This document shows, one piece after another, positions 21,720 to 33,729 of a DNA stretch of 64,000 bases. Within the stretch, counting starts at the first letter, position 1; every line of letters begins with the position of its first letter. The position numbers and the translations under genes are program-made. The DNA lies in NCBI GenBank assembly GCA_033239005.1, contig BSQZ01000009.1:8680752-8744751 (forward strand), in the 5' to 3' direction. The notes under the pieces were generated by a model. It made no database searches, was not told the DNA's origin, and saw nothing but the letters and a program-made list of their open reading frames with translations. The stretch comes from Lamellibrachia satsuma (Eukaryota > Annelida > Polychaeta > Sabellida > Siboglinidae).

Positions 21720-22380
21720 CAAGGCGGTCCTCGTTAAAAGCACATTTCGGTATCCAGTGGATCAACCAAGTCATACTAATCTAGTCGCTTGTCTTGTTAT
21801 TGTATTATGGAAGTTCGATGTGTGAATAAACAAAGTTCATTCAATAAACTATAAATGTAGTGTTTAACATATTCCGTGCAGAACGTGAATTAATATCCTA
21901 AAGATTTACCATTAACTCACCTTGATAACTCTGCCGAAGACTTTGTTGAGTTGCCGGACAAATGTTACACGAATTCGGCGTCATTAAAAAATTCCTCTTT
22001 GTTTTCGCGGATTTGTATTTAAATGTCGACCGACTTTATCCCAAAGTCCACCCATACCAATGCACAGCCGCATCAACAGTGAACATAACTGTCGAGCTGA
22101 AACGAGAAAACACACCCTCCCATCTCTTTCATCATGTGAAGACCAGTCATCTCCATTAACTACAATAAATATTTTATAAAATTCTAGATTACTTTACTCG
22201 ATGTGCAGCGTAGGTCAACGCGAGACACATTTGTTGACAGACAGCGGCGAAGCATTTCGCACTTAGTCCTCCTGTCATAAATATTTATTGTTTCTGACAG
22301 AAATAGAAAGTGCACTTTCAATAAACAACACAAGCCCAATATAGAGATATGAAAAGGTCAAATGGATGACGCTTGTTTAT
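21720..22380 (-). other. U module and part of V module, upstream of copy E
   Basis: Reverse copy of the conserved 5' block, with the donor-like AAG|GTGAGT on the minus strand near 21920. Both candidate exon frames are damaged here. The outer part (22170-22380) matches 34200-34390 in the F unit. The segment that would hold the ATACT site is missing. Confidence 0.5.
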
Positions 22381-22389
22381 TAAGAAAAC

Positions 22390-22925
22390 AGGAAAACCCG
22401 TATGGTGTTAACGATCTAATGTAGCCATGCTGAAGACTCAGAAATAGTTGTACATATTGTATTAATACAGCGTTAACTGCGTGAAAGATTGACTCAAACA
22501 GTGTGGGGTTTTACCTTTAACAATGTTATGAACAAAGTTTAATGTAACTTCTTTAAAACGTAACTCCATAGATAACATGCCTACCCTTCTAAACTTGCAT
22601 TTAGAAGTTATCTTGTTTGTGGTACAACGTAATCAATATAAAGTAGTCTGGTACATGATGAAACTATTCAAATGCTACTTCACGTAACAGCATTGTTCTA
22701 GGAAATGATATCAGCTGCCCAGATCATAGAAGTGTTCTTCCACAGAGGAGCAATCACGATCTTTGTCAAACACGAGTGGTGGCAACACGATGTTGACCAC
22801 CAGACGTTGAGCCTCCTCGTGCCACAAATATTCAGATAATCCGCTAACAAGTCCTGAATAACGTTATTCTCCCTCACCATGACAAATACTCTACGCTGCA
22901 TTGAACATGCTTACTGCAGACACCG
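22390..22925 (+). repeat. R1 dispersed repeat, 5' side of copy E
   Basis: Plus-oriented R1 from 'gttaacgatctaatgtagcc' through 'acgtaacagcattgttct' to 'aataatccgctaacaagtcctgaata'. It is the partner, in opposite orientation, of 17765-18410. Confidence 0.75.
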
Positions 22926-23900
22926 GATGACACGGACAGTGGCAATTTAAGCAGTTTATCGGACGTCGTCATATTCAACATTTCACACGTGATTAAGACT
23001 TTCACGATTGAAAATAATACGATCGTTTTATAATGTTATTGCGTTTTGCAAGACTATACGTTTCAGTGCCAGCCACGTAAAAACAGGGAACATCACTTGC
23101 GGTGAAAGTCCTACTGTTTTATTGATAGTTAATTATTTACATTAAACATCAAATAACTGACCTTGTTTGCGTAATTCGTGTAAAAGACGTGCCTCGATTT
23201 TCTGAAAAACGCATCCAAAGCGGACAGCCGTCAATTTCGACCCATCCTGGTAACTGAGTTTGAAATATTGGTGCGCTCTGCAGAATGGCCAGCGATACGC
23301 GTGCAGTCAGTTTCAGTTCATTATTAACAAAAGAAAGATATGATGCAGTAGGGGAGACCGGAGCTAGTAGTTACAATTGGCAGTTAAAATACCTATTTTT
23401 TGTGAAACGTATTTTAGAAGCTTTATTTATGTCAGCACATTTTATTATTCGTGTTGAAAAAAAATGTACCGTACCATTGATATTCCATAGTACAGTTAGG
23501 TAGATTTGTGAAGTCTCCCAGGCGCAGTTGACTGTATCAACTAAACGGGTCAAGTGCGGGTCAAGTTGTTACATCAATACGGGACGCGCTGTTACAGCAA
23601 AGAACGTGTGGATTGCAAAGCATGTGTCACTCTTACATATTAGCTTTGCATTTGTATTTACCAAAGGGGACTAATTCCCCGGATTCTTATGTTACAAACA
23701 ATTGTGAATGGAATGTGAATTATTGAATTGTGTATGAAATAGTGAATGACAATATATAGATAGTGCGATTTCAACTTGATTGAATGATACATACACGTAC
23801 GCACTCACGCACTCACGCACACGCGCACGAACATCCACATTTCAATTAATCGTGCAATATTTATTAATTGCTCAAATAATATTTGATTATGGTATTTAGT
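22926..23900. other. Duplicon spacer plus copy-specific sequence, no gene
   Basis: 22926-23110 is repeated at 35540-35670. From about 23110 onward the sequence is absent from the second duplicon and includes a short CA/GCAC-rich patch at about 23785-23830. No convincing coding frame. Confidence 0.5.
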
Positions 23901-23929
23901 TGCGGTGTTGTGACGTATGACATATGACA

Positions 23930-24350
23930 TTTATCGATTGTGTCGATATATGTAGGCACAAAAAACATGACACGGGTGAAATTGCGGCCGATGTTATATT
24001 TTCGCATGGTTGCCCAGAAAGCTGCATATCTTGCTTTATCCAACGCCTTCATAAAATCGATGATGGCACGATAGATGTTTTGTTGATGTTGCAGCTATTT
24101 TTCACACATGATCGATAGATTGACAAACTGCTCTGTTATGCGTCTCCCTGCACGAAAGCTAGTTTTTGTTTCAGCAATTATGTTCTTACGTTTGTAGTTT
24201 CGTCTGTTTAGGATTATTTTCAAAATTACTTTGTTGGGTGACTGATGAGGCTGGTGGTCCGATAATGTTGACGCGTTGTGGGTTGTCCTGTTTTGGTAGT
24301 GTGATTAGCTGTGATTAGGTCGATGTTATGGGCCACTCTCCTGCTCCCAA
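23930..24350 (-). mobile_element. RTE-like LINE reverse-transcriptase relic
   Basis: The minus strand gives, with small frame breaks, AETKTSFRAGRRITEQF (the 'q.GFr.grs..dqi' motif) followed by YRAIIDFMKALDKARYAAFW and TMRKYNIG, the motif A region of an RTE/endonuclease-RT type LINE. It is truncated before the YADD motif. The upstream portion (24240-24510) is also present at 35675-35935. Confidence 0.7.
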
Positions 24351-24964
24351 TTCCACACGTAGAACTGGAAAGTCGCTTTTCTCATTCGTCTTAAGGCAGC
24401 TAGGGAAGTTGGGGTTTCCATTGGACTGGTGGTTGTAAAGTTATTAGAAGTATTCCGTCCGTCGATTGATAATGAACTTTTCTCATGTGAGGTTACTCAA
24501 ACTTGATATACCTCAAACTGACAGCAGAGTGTGACAGCATTGATGAATCTAGGACGATGACTTTGTCGTTTTGTTCTGGTCGCTTGTCCTCAGGGATAAT
24601 CTCAAAACATCGTCTGTTTCGTTTCTGGCGTCGTATATACATATATTTTCCAAAACAAACCATTGTTTATTTTACAGGTCAATGTAATACAAACTTTTGA
24701 TATCGCCCCTAATCATTGTTTTCTGCTATCAACGTGAAAACATTGACGCAATGTTTCCAGGTTGTCAAGGAACACATTTGAGGTGTTAGTTTTTAAACTT
24801 GGATTTGAAGATGTAATTATATATGACGAAATGTCATCAGTTTGGATCAAACAACACACTTCTTTGTGTTCTTCCGTCACATGTATTTAATTATTTTAAC
24901 AGTTGATTGAGTAAAATTGTGTAATAAGAACATTTCTACTAACTCGCCGTTTTCAGTTGAAATA

Positions 24965-25330
24965 ATCCGGGTTCGAATCCTCTTGCTGCCGTTTCGAAGC
25001 TTGGGCAACTCGTTTCATTCCACGTATAGTTTTCGCGCAGTAATTGCGACGTGGTTGTATGCTTCCCGTGTTATTTGGGGAGGCTTAGGACCATGCCTCC
25101 CTTTGGCTTAATTTATTTATATATGTGGCGCCACTGCATGGTAGCATGGAGCACTAATGGTCCCCTTTGACCTCCCTCCTTTGCGAGATCGTCGATACGA
25201 CCTTGTTCCCATCGAGTTGGCGTTGAAATGAACAGGTCTGTCAGCGCGTGAAGCGTAAAGCGCCTTGAACAATTCCGATGAGTGGATACCGCGCTATATA
25301 GGAACGTATCTTTAAATATTAAGATCAGAA
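24965..25330 (+). mobile_element. tRNA-related SINE-like repeat, copy 1
   Basis: It begins with GGGTTCGAATCC, an RNA polymerase III B-box consensus, continues about 350 bp and ends in 'aagcgccttgaacaattc' and 'ggataccgcgctatatagg'. A near-identical copy lies at 36476-36850 in the duplicon. No A box is recognisable, so it is 5' truncated or degenerate. Confidence 0.5.
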
Positions 25331-25724
25331 AAATAAAATAGACCTTTAAATTCGTTAATATTATTACATCCGATTTTGTCTGATATTACTGAGTAAATGT
25401 CGTGGAAAACAACGCATTTATATGACATATATTTGAACGATGGCATTGCATTCGATGTACTGTACGTGTGTATCGTTACTGTAGGCGCCTACATCTGGCA
25501 CGGCGATACTTCTGACCGCGACACCGGACTGTCCACAAATAAGTCACGAGGTGGTCTCCTCTGCGCACTGAACAAACTAATCGACATGTTCTACAGGTGT
25601 TTATAAATGATCCATTAACGTAATGGGGTGTTGTGGTATTCACTGTTATAAGGTCAAATGAATAATTAAGTGTGCTTATTTGGCTAAAGCTGGACACTGT
25701 GTCCAGACGAACACCGGGTTCAGA

Positions 25725-25952
25725 GTGGACGAAGGTGGATAGCCTCTGAACTAAGGTTGCCGTGGTAGATGTCGTTCCAAGATAAGTGTAGCACAAAACA
25801 GTGGACGAATGTGGATAGCCTCTGAACTAAGGTTGCCGTGGTAGATGTCGTTCCAAGACAAGTGTAGCACAAAACAGTGGACGAATGTGGATAGCCTCTG
25901 AACTAAGGTTGCCGTGGTAGAGGTCGTTCCAGAACAAGTGTAGCATAAAATT
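25725..25952. repeat. 76-bp tandem repeat, three units
   Basis: Units start at 25725, 25801 and 25877 with 'gtggacgaangtggatagcctc' and differ at few positions. Only one unit is present at the matching place in the second duplicon (37244-37320), so the array expanded or contracted after the duplication. It is not CRISPR-like because there are no unique spacers. Confidence 0.92.
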
Positions 25953-26139
25953 ATGAAGCCCATAACATGACAATCATCGGCAATCATCGTGCATTTTTCG
26001 CGGTTTCCGTCGACGGGCTGGAACGTTTGTAGCGGTGACCACAGATCTGTGTACTGTAGTGGTTCTAGTGGCTGGGTGGGTCTTCCGCGTTTCAACAAAC
26101 TCGCCATTTTCTTATTTTTTTCCAGCGTTTCTACTAACT

Positions 26140-26345
26140 CGCCGTTTTCAAAGGAACCATTTCAAAGGAAGTCGCACCAAGTGGGCCTCACATATTCAAA
26201 TAAGTCCTGAATAATTTCATGTGATTTGTTCTTCTTCAATACAGCGCCATCTGTTGGATTCCCGGGAAAGTTCGTCGAGCAGTGTGTCGATACGGTATTG
26301 TCAGTACACAATGCAATACACAATTCAATTCAGGGACAAAAACAG
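26140..26345 (+). repeat. R1 dispersed repeat, partial
   Basis: Only the distal end of R1 is present ('aagtcgcaccaagtgggcc', 'ttcccgggaaagttcgtcgagcag'), matching 43110-43235. It marks the right edge of the first large duplicon. Confidence 0.65.
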
Positions 26346-26599
26346 AATTTGCAGCAAATAAGGCAGGACTGGACATACATGTAATGTACTAATTATATGA
26401 CTTACCTGTATGTACAAATTTAGTAATTAATAGGACGGCGTCAGCTACCTATTTAGTATTGTAAACAAGGGAATAATATGACATTATAAGTATTTTAAAT
26501 TCAATGTTACTCCTTTCAAACCCTTCACTTTTATTCTATTCTATTTACTTTGTTTAATTATTTGTTTGCTTGATTTGTTTGAATAAACGCTTTTGATTT

Positions 26600-27540
26600 G
26601 TTTACGTCATGGGTGATGGAACGGGAGGTGCTGTTCTTGTGCATGTGGGAACGAACAATGCCGAGAAGGAGGGAACATCGGTCATCGTACAGGAGATTTG
26701 TCAAGACACATTAAGAGGCAAGGATTGGACAGATTGTGCGGTTGAGGATATTACCAGTAATGGGAGGCAGGGGTGAGGAGTATAGGAACTGTAGGAGGAT
26801 GGCGATCAACACACACGTACAGAAGGTGTGTATGGAGGAGGGAGTAGGCTTCGTAGACATGTGATTAAACTGCGTGGGAATACATGACTTTTTCAAGAGA
26901 AATGGGCTTCATCTGACTGGGAAGGGTGCTGCAGTTCTCGGGTGTGAGTGTGTCAGGGTAGTCGACGAGGGCACAGGTACCTACATTATTTAAACTAGAT
27001 GCGCAGGCGGAACAGAAAGAGAGAACTAAAAGGAGTACAAATACCCATCCAAGGAAATGTTCACCAATTGTTCCGGGAAATGAATTAAATATGGATGATT
27101 AAATGCCAGGAGTATAGTAAATAAATACAGCGAGTTAGACATTATGGTAGCAGATATTGACCCTCATATAATACGTATCACAGAAACATGGGCAAATAAA
27201 GATATAGTAGATGCTGAGTTAACACTGACAGGTTATGTAATATTTACGACGGATAGGCTAGAGAGAAGGGGAGGTGGGGTAATTTGATGACATAACACTG
27301 AAAAGTAAAGCAGATTGTGAGGAAGCAATTAGGTGTAACATAGTTACCAAGAACTCAACTTCAACAATAGGAGTAGTGTGTTGTAGTTCAAACATAAGAC
27401 AAGTGGAATATGTAAAACTAGAAAACGCTATAAGGGGGAATGTGTTATATTGAGTAATTTTAATGGAAATTATTACAGAGTGCTGGGGGTGATGACCACC
27501 AGTTTCTACTTCTAACACAGGATTGCTTCCTTACTTGTCG
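26600..27540 (+). mobile_element. CR1/L2-like LINE: ORF1 esterase domain and endonuclease domain
   Basis: On the plus strand, with frame breaks: VLVHVGTNNAEKEG, ILPVMGGRGEEYRNCRRMAI, VCMEEGVGFVDM and GLHLTGKGAAVLG. These blocks are typical of the SGNH-esterase-like ORF1 of some CR1/L2 elements. About 100 bp later comes an AP-endonuclease domain: NARSIVNKYSELDIMVADI, IRITETWANKDIV, RRGGGV, ILSNFNG and DDHQFLLLTQDCFLT. The Asp usually preceding GLHL is Asn. The element breaks off at 27540 against inverted reverse-transcriptase sequence. Confidence 0.75.
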
Positions 27541-27544
27541 CTCT

Positions 27545-28300
27545 TCATTGTATTCTTTCTAAACTGTCTATGCCCTTCTTACGATATGGCCTCCATGCTT
27601 GTATACAATATTCTAAATGTGATCTAAATATTGCTTTGTACAGGGGAACACTTAGCTGTTTCTCCTTATATATGATAGTTCCCCTAATTAGCCCTACAAT
27701 TTGATTTCCCTTTGAAGCAGCAATCCAACATTGCTCTGACAATTTTATGTCAGCACTAAATGTTACTTGTCCTTTTCTTGTGTGGTTCTACCCAGTACAG
27801 CATTCATCCCCAATTTTATATTATTCGTCCATGTTTCCATGTCCTATGTGCATGAATTTACACTTCACAAATTTGAATACCATTTGCCATTTTTCTGACA
27901 ATTTTTTCTTTTAGATCTTTGTTTGTTTGTCTGTATCATTTGTAACCTTTCTGAATATGTTTTGTGTCATCTACTAATGTCAGTACTTTGTTAGACATGT
28001 CTTCTTGTAAATCATTTATATATATATTAAAATAACATAGGTCCTAATACTGATCCCTGTGGTACCCCACTCAAAACAGATTTCCAGTTTGAAATCTCAC
28101 AATCTACTATTACTCTTTTGTAAGCCACTTTTCTGTCCAGTTTATTATATCATTACCCATGACGTGGGTGTTTAGTCTAAGTAACAATCGTTGATGTGGC
28201 TTCGGCATTGTTCGTTCCCAAATGCACAAGAACATCACCTCTCGTGTCACCACCAATGACTTGTCCTGCCTTATCTGTTATCCTATAATTTCGCCCCTGA
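27545..28300 (-). mobile_element. CR1/L2-like LINE: RT C-terminus and ORF1 piece, inverted
   Basis: On the minus strand: an ORF1 piece (GDVLVHLGTNNAE, about 28200-28300), then RT palm remnants ('tctattactgatccctgtggtacccc' is the reverse complement of the GVPQGS region), then the thumb-region frame EQCWIAASKGNQIVGLIRGT and LEYCIQAWRPYRKKGIDSLE at 27545-27742. It faces the plus-strand fragment at 26600-27540 tail to tail. The RT part resembles 13743-14200. Confidence 0.7.
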
Positions 28301-28870
28301 ATTGTGTTGCGTGTTGCGTGTCGACACACTGCTCGACGAACTTACCCGGGAATGCATCAGATAACGCTGTATTGAAGAAGAACAAATCACATGAAATTAT
28401 TCAGGACTTATTTGAACATTTGCAGCAGGAAGAGGACCACTTGGTACGATTTCCTTTGAAATGGCTGACATCGTGTTCCCGGTACTCGTGTCCGGCATAG
28501 AACGTGATTGTTCCTCTGTGGAAGAACGGATCTATAATCCGAGCTTCTGATCACGTTATGTGGCACAATGTTGTTAGTAAAGTAGTGTTTGGGTAGTCGG
28601 TAGATGGCGAAATCGTTTCGCTGTCTACAAGGCTACAGTGGATATTGGTTAAAATGTATCCAGAACCAGATGACTCCAGCCAGAACCCGTATTGGATCAA
28701 ATGAACTTAGACGGGTCGGCATGTTACCGATAGATGTAATTGTTGCATAATTGAGATTAATCCTTGTTCATAACATGTTCAATGGTAAGACCCCAAATTA
28801 TTTATCCCATTTTTTTCTAATAGCCAACACAGCATTAATACAATATACATAACTATGTGTAAAATATGTT
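28300..28870 (-). repeat. R1 dispersed repeat
   Basis: Reverse copy that opens the second large duplicon. It corresponds to 16680-17140 and has the same order of blocks. Confidence 0.75.
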
Positions 28871-28879
28871 GCTAGCTCT

Positions 28880-29570
28880 AATTTTTATATTTCGAGTATG
28901 CAGGCATGGAATTTAAATAGTTTTATTCATTTATCTTAACTATCAGGAGGCGATGCAATGTGGCATGTTGTGATACTTTAACCAAGACATTTCTAAGGAC
29001 CATAATCGAATGTGTGTTTGTGTCGTCCTGATATACTTTGATTTAACATATGATGTAAATACACGGTACATGTTATAGGGAATGAATAAAAAATAACACA
29101 ATAAAGTTATTTACGATGGAATCATCCCGGTATGGGACGCAATAATATTGTATAGTGACGTAATATCGACGGTAATCATACCATAGACCAACAACAAAAA
29201 TAACAACAAAAATAACAACAACAATAACAACAAGACGATTTAATTTCTACCGCTATACAATGGTGTAGGAGATATATCACAAATATAAAGATGCATTGTG
29301 TTACATTAGGATAAACGTTATATATCTAGGCAGAAAGTATTAACGTAATAAGTATTAACGTAATTAATAAAATGTTACGTGATTAACGTGATTATTAACG
29401 TGATTACTGAAATATCTAGGCAGAAATATTCTAGGAATCACACTTATACAGTGTAATGAAATTCGTCCCCAATCTTATTTCTAGTATACATAGTACAATA
29501 CCTTTAAATTGTTTAACTGCCTAAATAGGCAATTTTTATTGCCGAGTCTAAATTACGTAAAGATAATTCA
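28880..29570 (+). repeat. S module, complete
   Basis: Corresponds to 17165-17745, with both S blocks adjacent plus a short (ACAATAACA)n run at about 29190-29230. No gene. Confidence 0.7.
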
Positions 29571-29589
29571 AACACAGAAGATTCTTTAA

Positions 29590-30640
29590 ATGTGCTATTG
29601 ATAATACATTTGTCACTGTGAAATACGTCGATGTTGTCAGAATTAACCTAATTGGCGTTAATACAAGCTAAACCTAAGGGAAGGCTCACGTTGAGAACAC
29701 GAGGACATTCAGGAAGCACGACCCGCCTGATCTAAAATGATACGATTCGCTGTACACGCGACACATGCGCCTATTCAGAACCCATTGACATAACGTTTGG
29801 CCACACTACCCCTTATGGCCACAGACCACATTTACATCCGTCCGTTTTTCAACTACTTTTATAATGGATATGTTAGTGTCGTTACTGTTTTCTGTACTAC
29901 TACATAGAATCGTTCATTTGTTGGCAATGAACAGACGCTGTTCATCACTGTCAGTGTCATCCGGTGTGTGAAGTAAGTACGTTCACTGTAACGTAGAGAA
30001 TTTGTCATGGTGAAGTAGAATACAGTTGTTCAGGGTTTGTTGGCGGATTATCTGAATATCTGCGGCACGAGAAGTTCCATTCACAACGTCTGGTGGTCGA
30101 CATCGCGTTTCCACCACTTTTGCCTGACAAAGATCGCGATTGTTCCTCGGTGGAAGAACATTTCTATGATCTGGGCAGTTGATATAATTTTCTTGCACAA
30201 TGTTGTTACGTGTGAAATAGTATTTGATTAGTCGATAGCGTTTCACCTTGTATCAGGCTAGTTTATATTGATTATGTGGTACCACAAACAAAATAACTCG
30301 GTTCTTTCTAAATGCACCAGTCCGAACTCACATACGTTTAACTAAGTTTAGACGGGTCGGTATGTTGCACACGTGAAGTTACGTGTTTAAAGAACTTGAG
30401 TTAAACCTTGTTCATAACATTGTCAATAGTGAAGCCCCACAGTGTTTGAATTATTCTGTCACGTAGCCAACGCTGTATTAATACAATATATAAGACACAT
30501 TTTTAATCTTAAGTAAAGCTACATTATATCATTAACACTTTAAGTTTTCTTATTTTCTTATTATAAATCATACTTTGATTTATCGTGATATATTCACGAC
30601 AGCCTATTATTTCTAGTAGTGTTTTGGGTAAGCGCATTAT
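29590..30640 (-). repeat. R1 dispersed repeat with extended flank, 3' side of copy F
   Basis: The R1 core is at 29965-30640 and the extra flank at 29590-29960 matches 16030-16340 in reverse. It ends in 'agtagtgttttgggtaagcgcattat' at the CT tract. Confidence 0.75.
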
Positions 30641-31172
30641 ATATCTCATCTCACCCCTCCCTCCCTTTTTTCCTCCCATCACTTTCCCCTTTCTCTCCTC
30701 TTTCTCCTTTTTCCCCTCTCTCCCCTCTTTCCCATCTCTCTACTCCCACCTCTCTCTCCTCTCTCCACGCTCCCATCTCTCCAATCTTTCATCTATTCTT
30801 CCACTCCCCTCCATCTATTTCCCTTGTCTCCCCTCACACGCCTCCCTCTCCCTCTCTCCTAAATCTGCCTTTTTTTCCTTCTCTCCTCTCTCCTCTATCT
30901 CTCCTCTCTCCCCTCTCTCCCATTTCTCCCTCCCCTACCCCATCTCTCTCCACTCTCCCCGTCTCCCCCCTCTCTCCCCTATCTCCCCCCCCTCTCTCTC
31001 TCTCTCCACTCTCTCCTTTCTCCCATCTCTCTCATATCTCCTCTTTTACCTGCCTCTCCCTCTACCTGCTATGTCTCCCCTATCTAGCAACCCTTCCGTC
31101 CTTTCTCTCTCTCCCTTCCTCCCATCTCTCCCTCTCTCCCACTCTCCCCATCTCCCTCCCTCTTACTCCCTA
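30640..31172. repeat. CT-rich tract behind copy F
   Basis: About 530 bp of imperfect pyrimidine repeat, purine-rich on the gene strand, starting about 110 bp after the F stop codon. The Ser/Pro/Leu open frames inside are compositional. Confidence 0.95.
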
Positions 31173-31284
31173 TAGAACATCTCGCAGCAGCGCTTAGTAC
31201 GAAACGTTGCGAAGCGTAAAATATAAAGTTATATTCCCATGCTGGTCAATATTTCTGGGCTATTTACAATTGTATCCTTGCCAG

Positions 31285-33057
31285 TTAGGACAACATCTTT
31301 TTATTTGCGCGGCAGGGAACTCGCACTATGTAGATGCTATCGCCTTCGTAAACGAAGTGACGCCGCTGCATGGCGCGATAGTAGGGCGCCACCAGGCAGC
31401 CAATGCGAGACTCGATGGCTATTGCGACGGACAGGCGCTGGAGCCGCTCGATGATCGGTCGCTGAAGCGCCACCTCGGACAAGGCGCTCGACATGATGGC
31501 TATAAGGAAGTTGATCAGCAGGATCGCCACAATGACAGTATAGGAGACGTGTAGTACGTAGATCCAGCCGGGGTGACGTAGACTCAGCTGGGCCGGATCC
31601 ACGAGGTTGAGCATTATGGCGAATGTCGAGTAGATGCCTTGCGACATGTCGGAGAATTCACCGCTACAAGTCTGACGTTCGCTCGTGTTGACCGTGACGA
31701 AGAAGGCGTGGCCCGCGGCGAAGAAGAAGATGGAATAGACGACGCTGAAGTTGAACATCTGTCGCACCATTTGCTGAATTGCGACGACGAAGTAGCCGAT
31801 GGACGGCAGCAACTGGACGAAGTACAAGAGAGACCACGTCGACAGCGCCATGCATACGACGCGGACTCCGCTCACTGTCCAGCCACTCTCCTCGTCGGCC
31901 AACTTGATCGTGGCGTCGATGGCGAACAACACTGCCAACGTTTGCTGACAGCGAGCATAGAACATCGAACAGGCAACGGCTTTCTTGCTCTTGCCGTCGA
32001 TCGTCTTACGCATTCGCGACGATAAAGGGCACCTGCGCGTTCTCCAGTGCTCAACGATATCCCACAGCAAGATCATCACACTGTGGACGATAATGTAACT
32101 GGCTAGAACTCGCCTGGGCGTCTTCGAAAGGTTGATCGGACTTACAAACTCACAGAGCCGGTATTCAGGCGTCGTCGACATGTCCTCGATGTTTGACACA
32201 TTGCTGGTCTTCTCGGTCGCTGATGTGGGGCTGACGATGCTCATGTCGAGGACGTAGTACGCAGTTATGTGAGCCAATCGCAGCAGCGCCCACATGAGTA
32301 TCACGGGCCGGTTAACTGAGACTTTGTTCGAGACCCACGTCCCGAACGGCTTGTCAAAGTACACCTGTTTCACGTAAGAATGTTTCAACTTCCGCTCGTC
32401 GAGAGTCATCAGGAAGCGCACCGGCGACACCCAGCGGCGATTGCCGACGTCAAAGCTCTCGTATTCGGTGACGTCATACCACTGATAGACGCTGAAACCG
32501 CGCACGATCTGTCGGCTCAGATACACGCCTTCCGTTTCCATGATCGCCTGCACGAATCCCAGGACGCCGTGCTGCGAGGCGGCCTCCAGCGGCCTCAGTC
32601 CGATGTTGCTTTCCATCAGAAGCAGTCGCCTCTTGGTTTGTAGATCCGTTAGTCGCATCATTTCTTGGTACGATTCGATGAAGGAATTCTCGAACGATTC
32701 GTCGAAGAACGCCACAAAGATCAACTGGTGCACAACGTTGTGACCGCGAGCGTCCTGGAATGTCACGTGCACGCCGTGGCCAACCAGAACGCGCATCACT
32801 CGGAGAGCCCCGGAGAGCGCGCACAGTGACAACGGCTTCACCGGACGGCTGAAGCGGTACGGATTGTGATGAACAAACTCCTCGTCCTGGTAGTCGAAGG
32901 AGCCGTTCAGCAGAAGGTGACGTTGACTTTCATCCGCAGCAGTGAGGATGGTGTCTACTTGGTCGGCGTTGTCGCTGACGATTGCCGAAATCCAATCTTG
33001 GTAGACATCGACGGGCAGCAGGTTGTTGGCCATTTCCGGTTCTTGTGAGATGGACAT
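31285..33057 (-). CDS. TRPV-like ankyrin-repeat ion channel, copy F
   Basis: A 590-codon uninterrupted frame starts at the shared ATG (MSISQEPEMA). The ankyrin-type region, S1 (ILMWALLRLAHITAYYVL), S2 (SYIIVHSVMILLWDI), S4-S5 linker (PSIGYFVVAIQQMV), S5, pore (GIYSTFAIMLNLVDPAQL) and S6 (IVAILLINFLIAIMSSAL) are all present. The filter has Asp, as in TRPV5/6. The C-terminus is shorter than in E (ending CRANKKMLS) because of a late frame change. By eye it is well over 90% identical to E and G, which indicates recent duplication. The frame remains open about 70 codons upstream without an ATG (CESECTASHHDK and NKALNLFSFSIQRD), as in E. Confidence 0.75.
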   Translation of the reverse strand: MSISQEPEMANNLLPVDVYQDWISAIVSDNADQVDTILTAADESQRHLLLNGSFDYQDEEFVHHNPYRFSRPVKPLSLCALSGALRVMRVLVGHGVHVTFQDARGHNVVHQLIFVAFFDESFENSFIESYQEMMRLTDLQTKRRLLLMESNIGLRPLEAASQHGVLGFVQAIMETEGVYLSRQIVRGFSVYQWYDVTEYESFDVGNRRWVSPVRFLMTLDERKLKHSYVKQVYFDKPFGTWVSNKVSVNRPVILMWALLRLAHITAYYVLDMSIVSPTSATEKTSNVSNIEDMSTTPEYRLCEFVSPINLSKTPRRVLASYIIVHSVMILLWDIVEHWRTRRCPLSSRMRKTIDGKSKKAVACSMFYARCQQTLAVLFAIDATIKLADEESGWTVSGVRVVCMALSTWSLLYFVQLLPSIGYFVVAIQQMVRQMFNFSVVYSIFFFAAGHAFFVTVNTSERQTCSGEFSDMSQGIYSTFAIMLNLVDPAQLSLRHPGWIYVLHVSYTVIVAILLINFLIAIMSSALSEVALQRPIIERLQRLSVAIAIESRIGCLVAPYYRAMQRRHFVYEGDSIYIVRVPCRANKKMLS

Positions 33058-33497
33058 TATTGTGTCGACCTCTGTTGGATGGCACAAGAAGTGAATGTAA
33101 AGTCTATCTCGCTGTATGCTAAAAGAAAACAAATTGAGCGCTTTGTTGCTGAAACCCTCGTTCTTCCTTTGATCCCCAAAGAGTACGTACTTGCTAAGTA
33201 GTTTATCGTGGTGACTAGCAGTACATTCACTTTCGCACAAGCAACTCGGCGGCTAAACGACTTGTTTTCTAAAGTGCGCCGATGGACGATACCCTTTCAG
33301 GCAGCTAACCAATGAGACAATTGTTGTAATGTAACGGCACAACGCGGAATGTTTTATTGTTACAAATGCGGGCGCAAATTAATTGCACTGTCGGTTTTAC
33401 ACATACGTCCAGGCGGCTAGATGATTAGTTTTTTTAATGCATCAATGTATCGATGCCAGGATGCTGAGGCTAAATGAGGAGAGAAGAAGCAATACAT

Positions 33498-33541
33498 ACA
33501 CACACACACGCGCGCACGCACGCACGCACGCACGCACACAC
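33498..33541. repeat. (CA)n(GCAC)n microsatellite upstream of copy F
   Basis: Only about 44 bp: a short CA run followed by GCAC units. It occupies the same position as the 310-bp tract upstream of E, so the tract length varies greatly between duplicons. Confidence 0.9.
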
Positions 33542-33729
33542 TAGCTTTATCATCTCACGTGCTCACTTTGTTGACATCTTACATCATCCATACATATCAT
33601 GTCGTTTCCGCTATTTACTCTAAGGTTCTGTGTTCTTTTCGAATGTTACAAGCAATTATAATTCTATCAATAATTACAACTATGGAGGTGCAACTGTTTT
33701 TAAATTACTGTTATTCTGTCGAACTATTT

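Noticed and set aside
25725..25952. CRISPR-like array (76-bp repeats, and the 63-bp repeats at 43319)
   Set aside because: Head-to-tail repeats without spacers in a eukaryotic genome.
26600..28300. Twin-primed LINE insertion
   Set aside because: The order is 3' part followed by inverted 5' part in the sense of the RT fragment, the reverse of what twin priming yields, and ORF1 pieces appear on both sides.
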